Positions 52,827 through 61,898 of a stretch of DNA of 64,000 nucleotides are shown one piece after another. Position 1 is the stretch's first letter. Each line of letters opens with the position of its first letter. Location: contig NZ_JH165054.1 in NCBI RefSeq assembly GCF_000227295.1, positions 682,693 to 746,692 of the forward strand, read 5' to 3'. The translations under genes were made by a program, and so were the position numbers. The DNA is from Cutibacterium avidum ATCC 25577 (GTDB lineage Bacteria > Actinomycetota > Actinomycetes > Propionibacteriales > Propionibacteriaceae). Below the pieces are notes generated by a model. The model was not told where the DNA came from, did no database searches, and saw only the letters and a program-made list of their open reading frames with translations.

Positions 52827-54643
52827 CGGGTGGCTCCTTTCATCACTCGTCCTGCCGACAGACGAGCCCAGTAGGGTTGATCCGCCAATTCCTCGGACGA
52901 ACCACAAGCTGCGATGCCACCGTTCTCCATGACACAGATGACGTCGGCGCCAGCCACCGACTCGGCGTGGTGACCGATGGCGAGCACGGTGCGGCCCCGG
53001 GCCAGCGCGGCCAGGGCCTGCTGGATCTCCGCCTCGCAGTCAGGATCGGTGGCCGCCGTCGCCTCGTCCAGCACGAGGATCGGGGCGTCGGCGAGCACGG
53101 CGCGAGCAATGGACAACCGCTGCTTCTGGCCACCCGAGAAATCGGTGTCCTCCCCCAAGACGGTGTCGAAACCCTTCGGCAGGGCGTCAATGTCGTCAAG
53201 GATGTGGGCGGCACGAGCAGCCTCGCGCACCTGATCGTCGGTGGCGTCGGGACGAGCCAAGGTGATGACGTCACGAATGGACCGACGCTGCATGTACGGG
53301 TCTTGGAGGACGAAGGACACCAACCGGTAGAGGTCATTCTGGGCAAGGTCCTTGAGGTCGACCCCACCGATGCGCACCACTCCGGAATCCGGGTCGCGGA
53401 AGCGGGCGAGCATCGTCGCCAAGGTCGACTTGCCGGACCCCGACGGCCCGACCAGAGCCGTGACAGTTCCTGGACGCAGTGTCAGGTTGACATGACTCAG
53501 CGCCGGAATGACGCCGTCAGGGGTGAGGTAGGAGGAGCTGACGTCGTCGAAGGTGACCGTCATGTCGTCAGGAATCCGCACGCTGACCTGTGGATGGCTG
53601 ATCTGCTCGATGGACAGCACGTCCTGCAGACGCAGAGCCGCGTTGCCGGCCTGTTGGTAACCCCATGCCATGTTGCCCAGTACCTCGATGGTGCGCGGCA
53701 GGACCAGGGCGATGAGTGAACAGGTGAGGACGTCGGTGACGCCCACCCAGCCGGCCTTGGCCATGAGCAGACCGAATCCCAGGTTGATCGCCATGAGAGC
53801 TGCCACCGAGATCACCGACAGAGACAGGGCCGACGCCTTGATGAGCGGGCCACACCAGTCCCAGTAGAACCGGGCGAACTCCTCGCAGGCCTCGGTGAAG
53901 CGACGATGGGCCTTGCCGGTCTGTCCGAAATTCTTGACGACGTGGATCCCCTCCGTCAGCTCGATCGCCGAGGACGAGATGTCGGCGAGCTTGTCGTCCA
54001 TCTCGGCGGTCTTGGTGGCCATGTCTCGCATCGTCACCCACTGCAGCAGGGCGTAGATCGGGAAGGTGGCGATGGAGAGAAGTCCCAGCCGCCAGTCCAC
54101 CACGAAGGCATAGACGAGCAGTACGACCGGAACTCCCACGGCTGCGGTCTGCTCAACGGGCGCATGGGCGACGAGCATGTGGATCTGGACGGTGTCGTCC
54201 TGGATGGCCTTGCGCACCCGACCGGTTGACGACGAGCTGAACCAGGCCAGTGGGGCCTCCGAAATGCGGTCGATGATGCGGTCCTGGAGTATGTTGCGCA
54301 GCTTGATGTCGGCGATGTGAGTGATGACGAGGGCCAACACGTAGAGCAGGGCCTGGAGGCAGAAGGCCATCCACAGCACATTGGCGGTGCGGGTGAGCGC
54401 CTCGTGGTCGACGTGATCACCCAGCAGGATCGCGCCGAGTTTCGTCAGGGCGACGTACGGGGCAAGGGCGACGATGCAGGACGCAATGACGAGGATCCGC
54501 GCGATCAGGACGTACTCGCGGATAGGTTTCATGATCGACGACAGGGCCTTGCCACCGGCACGGTGCTTGGCCTGGTAGTCGCGAATATCTTCCGGTGCGG
54601 CAGCGCCGGGGCACACCTGCGGGGACGTGGAGGTCTCGCTCAC
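52823..54643 (-). CDS. ABC transporter, fused membrane/ATPase (IrtA/YbtP-like half)
   Basis: 606 residues. Membrane domain (about 50-330) then ATPase with Walker A GPSGSGKSTLATM, signature FSGGQKQRLSIARAVL, Walker B ILVLDEATAATD and switch His in IGHHAES. GTG start at 54641-54643 overlaps the stop of the S-component gene as GTGA; a longer open frame exists upstream but reads through that gene. Partner of the following half-transporter. Both ATPase sites look intact, with DEATA/DEATS catalytic glutamates. Confidence 0.88.
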   Translation of the reverse strand: MSETSTSPQVCPGAAAPEDIRDYQAKHRAGGKALSSIMKPIREYVLIARILVIASCIVALAPYVALTKLGAILLGDHVDHEALTRTANVLWMAFCLQALLYVLALVITHIADIKLRNILQDRIIDRISEAPLAWFSSSSTGRVRKAIQDDTVQIHMLVAHAPVEQTAAVGVPVVLLVYAFVVDWRLGLLSIATFPIYALLQWVTMRDMATKTAEMDDKLADISSSAIELTEGIHVVKNFGQTGKAHRRFTEACEEFARFYWDWCGPLIKASALSLSVISVAALMAINLGFGLLMAKAGWVGVTDVLTCSLIALVLPRTIEVLGNMAWGYQQAGNAALRLQDVLSIEQISHPQVSVRIPDDMTVTFDDVSSSYLTPDGVIPALSHVNLTLRPGTVTALVGPSGSGKSTLATMLARFRDPDSGVVRIGGVDLKDLAQNDLYRLVSFVLQDPYMQRRSIRDVITLARPDATDDQVREAARAAHILDDIDALPKGFDTVLGEDTDFSGGQKQRLSIARAVLADAPILVLDEATAATDPDCEAEIQQALAALARGRTVLAIGHHAESVAGADVICVMENGGIAACGSSEELADQPYWARLSAGRVMKGATR

Positions 54644-55233
54644 TTCGTCAGTCCTGCCCGCTGGAAATGCTTGCGACCCACCTTGATGCCCAACCAGCCA
54701 CCGGCCAGCCCCAGCAGGAAGACGATGACGGCCCATCCCGCCACCAGGCCAGGTGTGAAGAGTTCCCGCATCTTGTTGGAGTAGTCGGCGCCCATCTGTT
54801 CGGTGATCATGGCGTAGTACTCGTCGGCATTCACGAGCATCGGGATGAGCGGCACGATCATCCACAGCACGAACACGGCATACCCGAGCATTGCGCGGCT
54901 CGTCGTGAGACGGGTGCTGCGGCCGGCCTTGGTGATGATGAGATCGGAGAGAAATCCGAGCACTATTCCGGCCGGGATCATCCAGATGGTGTGCCCCGGG
55001 CTCATACCGAGCCCGACGAGCAGACCAGTGATCGTCATGGTGCCAATTTTCGGCACCCGTGCAACTGACAACATGAGGACGATGCCGCCCAGCAGGATGC
55101 CCAGGATCCAACCGACGAACATGAAGGCCGGACCGGCGAGACCGATCATGCCGCAGGCGTAGAAGACGACGAAGAAGATCACCGCGAAGATGGCGATACT
55201 CACCAGGTCACGCGTTGTCAGACGGGGTTTCAT
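54640..55233 (-). CDS. ECF transporter S component (MptD/Trep_Strep type)
   Basis: 197-residue membrane protein with about five to six hydrophobic segments. Starts MKPRLTTRDLVSIAIFAVI, then FVGWILGILLGGIVLMLS and a GLGMSPGHTIWMIPAG loop, and ends basic. The size, topology and place beside EcfA and EcfT mark it as the substrate-binding S component of an energy-coupling-factor importer. ATG at 55231-55233 with AAAGGAC upstream. Overlaps its neighbours on both sides by four bases. The substrate is not known. Confidence 0.8.
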   Translation of the reverse strand: MKPRLTTRDLVSIAIFAVIFFVVFYACGMIGLAGPAFMFVGWILGILLGGIVLMLSVARVPKIGTMTITGLLVGLGMSPGHTIWMIPAGIVLGFLSDLIITKAGRSTRLTTSRAMLGYAVFVLWMIVPLIPMLVNADEYYAMITEQMGADYSNKMRELFTPGLVAGWAVIVFLLGLAGGWLGIKVGRKHFQRAGLTK

Positions 55234-56717
55234 GATTGTCCTTTCAGAGTGGTGATGTTGATGAGGTAGTCCCCGCATCGGGCCATGAGCTCCGGGTCGT
55301 GGGTGATGACGATGACGACCTTCCCAGCGGTCGCGAGGTCACTGACGAGGTCGGCGATCGAGGTGAGGTGACGAAAATCGACACCCGATGTGGGCTCGTC
55401 GAAGATGACGACCTCCTTGTCCTGGGCGATGGTGGCCGCCACGACGAGGCGCTGGGCCTGCCCACCGGACAGTGACAAGGGGTGACGGTCACGTTGGCCG
55501 ATCAGATCGAGACGCTCCAGGAGCGCCGGGACGTTGGCGGCATCGCGTTGGCGCGGGTCCAGACCGAGGGTGACTTCCCGCTCCACCGACTCGCTGAACA
55601 GCTGGCGGCGGACGTCCTGCATGACCATCCCGCACGATTTCTGCCTCCTGCCGGTGCTCCACGGCTCTCCCATGCCGATACGGGCGCTGGGCGGGGATTT
55701 TTCGAGCCCGCAGATCAGTCGGGCCAAGGTCGACTTGCCCGCGCCATTGGGGCCGGTGAGGATCGTCACCGCTCCGGCCGGCAGGAAGAGGGAGTCGACG
55801 TCGAGAATCATCGGGCCAGGCCTGTAGGAGAAGGACAGGTGCTCGACCATCAGCCCAGTCGGGAGTTTTGGGCCATCGGTGTTGGAGGAGGCTGCGGCGG
55901 TCGGCGGCTCGGGTATGTCCACCGGGAGGACATCGAGGGCGCGGAGGCCACGCTCGGTCCGTTCCATGTCCGTCAGGCTGAAAAGATCATCGCCGGTCAT
56001 GGTTTCGGCGACTCTGCCGTCAGAAATGCGATGAACGACGTCGACCATCCCACGGAAGAGGTGCAACCGATGCTCGGCGATGACCAGCGTCTTCCCGGAG
56101 GCCTTCAGCTGGGCAACGAGGTGGCGAAAATCGTCGATTCCCTCGGCAGAGAGATTCGAGGTCGGCTCGTCGAAGAGGAGCAGATCGACGTCAGTGACCA
56201 GGGCACAGGCACACGCGACGCGCTGCAACTCCCCTCCCGAGAGGGTGTCGAGCCGCCTGTCAAGCAGGTGTGCGATGCCGGTCTGGCCGACTGCCCGAGT
56301 CATGGCGTCGCGGATCTCGGACGGGTCGACCCCGTAGTTCTCCAGCCCGAAAGCCAGCTCGGTTCGCACGATGGAGGTGAAGAACTGGGTGCGAGGATTC
56401 TGAAAGATCATCGCCGAGGTGCGCCCGACGTCGTGGAGTTCAACCCCGGCCAGATCAGTGCCGTCCACCTCCGCCCTGCCACGCATGGTGCCCTCGAAAA
56501 ACTTCGGGACGAGGCCATTCATCGTCCGCAGCAGGGTGGACTTCCCTGATCCTGATCCCCCGACGAGCAGGGTCAGGGTCCCGGACCGGATCGTCATGGT
56601 GATGTCCCGGAGCTGGTCCACGACCTCTCGGTCGGGCGTGGGGCCGTCGTCGAACGGGGACCCGTCGAGGTCAGGGACCGGGTAGGAGTAGGAGACGTCG
56701 GTCAGGCTGACGCTCAT
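55230..56717 (-). CDS. ECF transporter ATPase, two fused ABC domains (EcfAA')
   Basis: 495 residues with two complete ATPase domains. First: Walker A GGSGSGKSTLLR, signature LSGGELQRVACACAL, Walker B LLLFDEPTSNLS. Second: Walker A GPNGAGKSTLARLI, signature LSGGQAQRLVVAATIAQ, Walker B VVIFDEPTSGVD. They energise EcfT and the S component. ATG at 56715-56717 overlaps the EcfT stop as ATGA. Confidence 0.93.
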   Translation of the reverse strand: MSVSLTDVSYSYPVPDLDGSPFDDGPTPDREVVDQLRDITMTIRSGTLTLLVGGSGSGKSTLLRTMNGLVPKFFEGTMRGRAEVDGTDLAGVELHDVGRTSAMIFQNPRTQFFTSIVRTELAFGLENYGVDPSEIRDAMTRAVGQTGIAHLLDRRLDTLSGGELQRVACACALVTDVDLLLFDEPTSNLSAEGIDDFRHLVAQLKASGKTLVIAEHRLHLFRGMVDVVHRISDGRVAETMTGDDLFSLTDMERTERGLRALDVLPVDIPEPPTAAASSNTDGPKLPTGLMVEHLSFSYRPGPMILDVDSLFLPAGAVTILTGPNGAGKSTLARLICGLEKSPPSARIGMGEPWSTGRRQKSCGMVMQDVRRQLFSESVEREVTLGLDPRQRDAANVPALLERLDLIGQRDRHPLSLSGGQAQRLVVAATIAQDKEVVIFDEPTSGVDFRHLTSIADLVSDLATAGKVVIVITHDPELMARCGDYLINITTLKGQS

Positions 56718-57523
56718 GCGATCACCTCGGTCACGCGCCAGGCAATCAACGCGCCCAAAACCATCAGCACGACGGCGTCACCGACACGGAAACGACTCGG
56801 GTCCAGGGTGGACCGGGATTTTTGTGCACCCAGCCCCTTGATGATGGCTGCGGCGGAGAGCTCGTCGGCGATCCGGGCAGCCGAGGCCAGGAAGGGGATG
56901 ACGACGTATTCTCCCGTACGCAGCGGGTGGCGCATGGTTGAACGGGCGCCGGGTCTCAGGCCTCGCAGGGTCATGGCCTGGACGATCGCCCGCAGCTCGC
57001 GCACTGCCATCGGGAAGAACCTCACCACGACCATCACCGGGACCTGCACGACTCGCGGCGCACGCATCTGGGTGAGGACTGAACCAACCCGGGTGACGTC
57101 GAGAACCTTGATCGCAGCCACTGCCGAGCCGAAGACTCCTGCGAAGCGGAACATCCAGAAAGCGATGAAGACCAGAAATGCGGAGACAGCCGAGTGCCAC
57201 AGGGCTGGAAGGGCGAAACAGCAGAAGACCCACACCAGGACGAAGACCAGCCACCCGATCCACGTCGTGGGGCGGGTCGTGAACACGAGTGACACCACGA
57301 CGACGCCGAGGCAGGCCAGCACCAGAGGCGTCGACCCCGCTCCCATGAGAAGGATGTTGAGGACGATGACGTAGAGGAACAGGGTGCGTGGGTCCACAGC
57401 GCCGTGGAGCCCCCGAGTGCGGGGCCGATGGGTGGTGGTCACCGCGCTTCCGGCCATGGCGCGGGCCATCGGGAGCGGGTGGATGTCACCTTGTCGGGCC
57501 ACGGTCACCTCGTCACAATTCAT
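56714..57523 (-). CDS. ECF transporter transmembrane component EcfT
   Basis: 269 residues. About 35 polar residues, then five to six membrane segments and the coupling-helix motifs with Ala-Arg-Gly-type signature (ALRGLRPGARS region near residue 195; here TLRGLRPGARST). First gene of the operon. ATG at 57521-57523 has no ribosome binding site, but TAGGGT (minus, 57530-57535) ends six bases before, so the operon mRNA is probably leaderless. The -10 lies inside an A+T-rich stretch with TTAGG/CCTTA-like motifs that may bind an iron regulator. Confidence 0.88.
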   Translation of the reverse strand: MNCDEVTVARQGDIHPLPMARAMAGSAVTTTHRPRTRGLHGAVDPRTLFLYVIVLNILLMGAGSTPLVLACLGVVVVSLVFTTRPTTWIGWLVFVLVWVFCCFALPALWHSAVSAFLVFIAFWMFRFAGVFGSAVAAIKVLDVTRVGSVLTQMRAPRVVQVPVMVVVRFFPMAVRELRAIVQAMTLRGLRPGARSTMRHPLRTGEYVVIPFLASAARIADELSAAAIIKGLGAQKSRSTLDPSRFRVGDAVVLMVLGALIAWRVTEVIA

Positions 57524-57575
57524 AAGGTAACCCTAACTCATTAGTTATCCTCGTTAACAAATAGGGGTTAGTTCA
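57524..57575 (-). promoter_or_regulatory. Promoter of the ECF/ABC operon with DtxR-like motifs
   Basis: The minus strand reads GTTAACGAGGATAACTAATG followed by AGTTAGGGTTACCTTATG. TAGGGT at 57530-57535 is the -10 of a leaderless start. TTAGGGTTACCTTA resembles the DtxR/IdeR iron box (TTAGGTTAGCCTAACCTAA) only partly, and CTAACC/AACTAA units recur at 57560-57575 and 57540-57547. Iron control is therefore a hypothesis. Confidence 0.35.
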
Positions 57576-57780
57576 TAATCTGACACGGAGGGACACCCAT
57601 AGGCCAAACGGGCGGTCCTACTGGTGACGCTGGAGGGCACGCCACGTTCGGAGGAATCGCGGCCTCACGCAGGCACGATCACCACGGGTATTGCCCGACA
57701 CCACCTCAACGCGAACAACCACAGGACTCGCCCTGCCCCCACGGCTACCCTTGAGGTGAGTTGATCGAGAGGAGACCCTC

Positions 57781-58464
57781 GTGGGAATCGGAAGCAACAT
57801 CGGCAAGGCCCTGCTGGCTCAGGCACCCGACATGGCACCCGGCGCGGCCGTCTCGATGCTGCGCAGCATCCTGGGATTCGCCATCGACGGTGCCTCGTCG
57901 CTGCGGGGAGCGCGTCAGGCCGCTGGCAAGACCCTCACCAAGCACGACGGTGACGTCGAACAGGCCATCAACTCCCTCGTCAACCAGCACATCGCCATGG
58001 CAGGTGCACAGGGCTTCGTCTCCAACCTCGGTGGCGTCGTCACCTTGGCCGTGACCATCCCCGCCAACATCTCGGGCGTCGCGATCGTCCAGGCCCGCAT
58101 GGTGGCTGCCATCGCCCACCTGCGCGGCTATGACCTTGACGACCAGCGCGTCCGGACCGCCATCCTCGCCACCCTCATGGGGCAGCGTGAGGTCGACAGC
58201 CTCATTCACGAGGAGAAGCTTCCGACGACCCCAATGGGCATCGCCACCGCCCCGGTGGGTGACGCCGATCTGGAGAAGGTCGTCGCCCGTAACCTCGTCA
58301 ACGTCCTCATGGGCCAGGTTGCGGGCAAGAAACTGCCGGTCTTCGTCTCCAAGCGCGTGCCTGTATTGGGTGGTGGAGTCGGAGCCACCACCGACGGGTT
58401 CACTACCTGGAGCGTCGCTCGTTACGCCCGCAAGCAGTTCCCGACCCGCCGCCCGCGCGGCTGA
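57781..58464 (+). CDS. EcsC-family protein
   Basis: 227 residues, EcsC-like. Alternating amphipathic and hydrophobic helices: an N-terminal helical region with GAASLRGARQ-like composition, a hydrophobic Gly/Ala segment (about 75-108, GFVSNLGGVVTLAVTIPANIS) and a C-terminal GGGVGATTDGFTTWSVARYARKQF typical of the family. Function in the family is poorly defined (membrane-associated). GTG at 57781 with GAGAGGAG upstream. Divergent from the ECF operon. Confidence 0.8.
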   Translation: MGIGSNIGKALLAQAPDMAPGAAVSMLRSILGFAIDGASSLRGARQAAGKTLTKHDGDVEQAINSLVNQHIAMAGAQGFVSNLGGVVTLAVTIPANISGVAIVQARMVAAIAHLRGYDLDDQRVRTAILATLMGQREVDSLIHEEKLPTTPMGIATAPVGDADLEKVVARNLVNVLMGQVAGKKLPVFVSKRVPVLGGGVGATTDGFTTWSVARYARKQFPTRRPRG

Positions 58465-58494
58465 GGCCAGGATCTGTGTTCGGTCCGGGACGCG

Positions 58495-59766
58495 TCAGAA
58501 GGTTTGCCGACGACGTGCCCCGGGCCGACGTGTGCGGCTGCGACGAAGCAGCCCGACAGCCCGCGCAGCCGTCGTGCCGATGAGCAGACCCAGCGCGATC
58601 GAGCCAATGATTCCCGTGGACTCCAACACCGTCGCGCCGGCCACCGAGGTGCCCGCGCCCAGCTGAGTCAGGGACACCAGACCCAGGGATCCCGGCACCA
58701 ACAACCAGAAGCTCGGCAGGAAGAGCACCAGACGCGGTAGTCGCGGGCGATGCATCTCGATCACCGATGATCCGAAACTCGCCACGGTCGCTCCCAGCAG
58801 GCCGCCGCCCCAGGTTACCCCGGCAACCGTCTGGCCGATGATCTGGAAGGCCAGGGTGGTGGCCAACATGAGAGCCACCCACGGGACGAGGTATCTGGGT
58901 ATCGACTCCATGAGACTCATCCCAGCGGTCAGGAGCAGGACGCCGAGGAATGGCACCCACAACCCTCGCCAGGGGATGATCTGGTTGTTGAGCTGGTCGA
59001 CGGGGACCTTTGTCAGCCACGCCGCGCCGAGAACACCCGCTGTGAACATGGCCAACTGGGCGGTCCCGAACCCCAGGCGCGACGCACCCGACATCATCGC
59101 CCCTGCCGCCAGTTCAGCCACCCCGGTGACGATGAGGGCACCGGGAAGCAGCACCGCGATGGGTGGCAGCAGGCTTCGCAGCGTCCCCTCGATGAGTCCG
59201 AGTCGCGCGGCCCAGAAGGCACACAGTGCGACGACGAACGCGGCGAGGAACGGGGTGAGGACGGCCAGGGCCTGCCTCTTGCCGGACAACCACATGAATC
59301 CGGCGGTGACCTGACCGGCCAGCACGGAGAACAGCACGCTGGGCCACAACGGCTGCAGTACCAGGGCGATGCCCGAGGCGACGCACACCATGCCACCATG
59401 CAGACCCAGGCGCGGGTAACGTGGCGGGATGGAACGCAAGTCCCGCAGTTGCTCGAGGGCCTCGACCGGGCCGATGGTGCCGTCGAGGAGCTGCTGACGG
59501 ATACGAGCTGTGGTGGCGCTCTGGTCCAGACGGATGGTTCCTTCCACCGATTCGAAGGTTGCGGGGGTGCCACCTCCCAGGCTCACCACGACCCCGGTGG
59601 GCCAACCCTGTACCTGGACGTCGGGGCATCCCAGGTACCGACCGACGCTGCGGGTGTCGGCCTCCACCTCGTGCACCGGCTGACCACCGGCGATACCGGC
59701 TGCGGCAACGTAAGCCAGCAGTCGGCGGACGCCATTTTCGTCGAGCTCGTCCACTCCAGGCCCCAT
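58495..59766 (-). CDS. thrE: Threonine/serine exporter family protein (ThrE type)
   Basis: About 423 residues, with the fused ThrE architecture: an N-terminal domain with cytosolic part and five membrane segments (to about 255) and a C-terminal ThrE_2 domain with five more (about 265-405). The hydrophilic start includes AAAGIAGGQPVHEVE, the conserved region of PF06738-type proteins. Expected to export threonine or serine by proton motive force, as in Corynebacterium. Start uncertain: ATG 59764-59766 is used, TTG 59788 is possible; neither has a clear ribosome binding site. Confidence 0.85.
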   Translation of the reverse strand: MGPGVDELDENGVRRLLAYVAAAGIAGGQPVHEVEADTRSVGRYLGCPDVQVQGWPTGVVVSLGGGTPATFESVEGTIRLDQSATTARIRQQLLDGTIGPVEALEQLRDLRSIPPRYPRLGLHGGMVCVASGIALVLQPLWPSVLFSVLAGQVTAGFMWLSGKRQALAVLTPFLAAFVVALCAFWAARLGLIEGTLRSLLPPIAVLLPGALIVTGVAELAAGAMMSGASRLGFGTAQLAMFTAGVLGAAWLTKVPVDQLNNQIIPWRGLWVPFLGVLLLTAGMSLMESIPRYLVPWVALMLATTLAFQIIGQTVAGVTWGGGLLGATVASFGSSVIEMHRPRLPRLVLFLPSFWLLVPGSLGLVSLTQLGAGTSVAGATVLESTGIIGSIALGLLIGTTAARAVGLLRRSRTRRPGARRRQTF

Positions 59767-59844
59767 CGTCGATACCGTCGCCAGGATCAATCGTCGCGCA
59801 CCTTGGGCCCTTCGGCACGCCAGTGGCCGAAATCAATATACGGG

Positions 59845-60549
59845 TCAGGGACGTAGGGATTTCACTCCGCCCAGCCCTCGTGCATACCCGACAACCCCGA
59901 GGAGGGCACAGACGGCAGCACACACCACAGCCACAACAGACACCCCCCGCATACTTCCCTCGACGGCAGCTGTTTGTCCTAGATAGCCGCCGGGGAGAAA
60001 TCGCAGGAAGGTGTTTGACTGCGCGACGACCATGATCAGGTAGGCAAGGGGGCCGCACAATGGCCCACTTTTGCGCGACAGCACCCCCGTGGCAAACAAT
60101 GCGACACCGGTGCACAGCAGGCAGGTGACCGAGAACCCGATGAATGGAGACCACGGCAGCTGAAACCGCGCGGGCATTTCCGGTACTAACACGGAATCAC
60201 CATCGGGTATTAATTCGACGGGAAGCGACCGCAGTATCCACCCCGTGAGCAGTGGAAGGGCAGCGGCGCACAGGCATATCCACAGCCCCATTGACCCATA
60301 CCCAATTTCCAGGGAGCGAATCGAAGCTCTCTCGACCCACCCCATGCCCGACGAGACGCACCACATGATGGTGGCGCAACCGACCAGACTGGTCAGCTCG
60401 AGACCTGTCACAGGGCGATCCCACACGTTCCCCGATGCCACCGACAGACGCGTCTTCCACAGGAAAAAGGCCACGACAACGGCCGCAACCGGCACGGCAA
60501 CAAGGGCTACGGCATGGCGCCCTTTCAAGAAAGTCACGATGCTCATCAT
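59845..60549 (-). CDS. Membrane protein of peptide-linked ABC system (subunit 2)
   Basis: 234 residues, no family recognised. Six hydrophobic segments (about 12-30, 50-70, 85-110, 138-160, 167-185, 205-225). ATG at 60547-60549 overlaps the stop of the larger membrane subunit as ATGA. Last gene of the peptide/ATPase/membrane operon. Probably a second permease subunit. Confidence 0.68.
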   Translation of the reverse strand: MMSIVTFLKGRHAVALVAVPVAAVVVAFFLWKTRLSVASGNVWDRPVTGLELTSLVGCATIMWCVSSGMGWVERASIRSLEIGYGSMGLWICLCAAALPLLTGWILRSLPVELIPDGDSVLVPEMPARFQLPWSPFIGFSVTCLLCTGVALFATGVLSRKSGPLCGPLAYLIMVVAQSNTFLRFLPGGYLGQTAAVEGSMRGVSVVAVVCAAVCALLGVVGYARGLGGVKSLRP

Positions 60550-61898
60550 CGGTGCAGATCGCTGGAGGTCAACGAGCACCCCTCGATCGCCTGACGATGG
60601 TGCGTGTACCACTGGCGAAATGCGGTGACATCCATGCCGTCAAGGTCATTTCGTTCCGAACTTGGCGCATCATCATACTGGAATCCAGCCAGCCGAAGAA
60701 TGGTGCGTTCCACGGAATTAACGCCGTCGAAGGCCTCGATCTGCTGGGGTGTCATCTCTGTAGAGAAAGTACATGCGTCTTGACCGGAAAAAGACTGAGC
60801 CAGACCCTGAGCCGTCATATCCGATAATTGTTGCGCAGAATCATATACGGTCGCATGTCCGAGATCCATGACGAACTGCTTGCTGCGTGCGTGGTATCCA
60901 GGCTCAGCAAGTAGGACGTCGTGAGGTACCGCCGTAGGCGGCATGACGGACACGACGCGCTGAGCGGGTTGCGCGTAGGACAAGGCGAGACTGCGATGTG
61001 CCGGCATGACGCACACCCGTACGTCTTCGTGTGACGAACACCCGAAGGCCAGTGGCGCATCGCGGAACAACGGCACTGGCATGACGACCCCCAGGGCAGC
61101 GATGATGAGCGGTGGGGCGACCAGGGCCACACATGGCACCACCCGACGCCACGTAAAACCGCCGGAGCGAACCGTGGACCAACGGCTGGCAGCCAGGATG
61201 CACGAGACGGAGACGATGCAAAAGAAGATGGTGCGCATGGTCACGGCCGAGGCCGTGGCGGTGTGGTTGCCACTCGGCTCTGCCATGTCCATGGACCACG
61301 CGAAGGCCACCGAGCCATACCCGGTGTTGGCAAAGAGATTCTCGTTGACAAGGACCGGTATTCCGACCACAGCGATGCACACAACCGGCGCCACCACCCA
61401 CACGATGGGGTGGGACACCATCGCGGCTACCAGGTGAGCAACGGCCACCAGAGCCGGGAAGGACAGCAGAACGACGATAAGGTCTGCGACCTCGGGGGCA
61501 GTCGGGGATGCGTTGATCCAGGCCTTGACGACCAGGGGCGCCGCAACGACAACGGTCCCGATGAGCAGGGCCGCCGCCTGACGCCAGAACCAGTGCCAGT
61601 GGATGCTGAGAATGGACCTTGCCGGAGCAACCCCGACAATCATGTCCGACGGTGCCATGCGGGCCGCCGATCCTGCCCCGATGAGGCCGGCCACGATGGC
61701 CCACAACATACTGGACTCCCGGATGGTGACGGTGACGTCCTGCACCTGCCACACTCCCCAGGACCATGATCCTCGCAGCGCAATGAGACTGCAGACGGCA
61801 CCGCTGGCCGTTACGAGAATCGCATACCATGATGCGAAGGGGAATGCCACGCGGTGGAGACCACGCAACGGGCGTATATCCCGGGGCGACACGGACAT
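60546..61898 (-). CDS. Membrane protein of peptide-linked ABC system (subunit 1)
   Basis: 450 residues, no family recognised. Six or seven hydrophobic segments in the first 275 residues resemble an ABC-2-type permease. The C-terminal 170 residues are soluble, with three cysteines in SSHEDVRVCVM, QDACTFS and EGCSLTS. ATG at 61896-61898 shares one base with the ATPase stop (TGATG). The soluble domain could recognise or bind the secreted peptide of the same operon. Confidence 0.7.
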   Translation of the reverse strand: MSVSPRDIRPLRGLHRVAFPFASWYAILVTASGAVCSLIALRGSWSWGVWQVQDVTVTIRESSMLWAIVAGLIGAGSAARMAPSDMIVGVAPARSILSIHWHWFWRQAAALLIGTVVVAAPLVVKAWINASPTAPEVADLIVVLLSFPALVAVAHLVAAMVSHPIVWVVAPVVCIAVVGIPVLVNENLFANTGYGSVAFAWSMDMAEPSGNHTATASAVTMRTIFFCIVSVSCILAASRWSTVRSGGFTWRRVVPCVALVAPPLIIAALGVVMPVPLFRDAPLAFGCSSHEDVRVCVMPAHRSLALSYAQPAQRVVSVMPPTAVPHDVLLAEPGYHARSKQFVMDLGHATVYDSAQQLSDMTAQGLAQSFSGQDACTFSTEMTPQQIEAFDGVNSVERTILRLAGFQYDDAPSSERNDLDGMDVTAFRQWYTHHRQAIEGCSLTSSDLHR

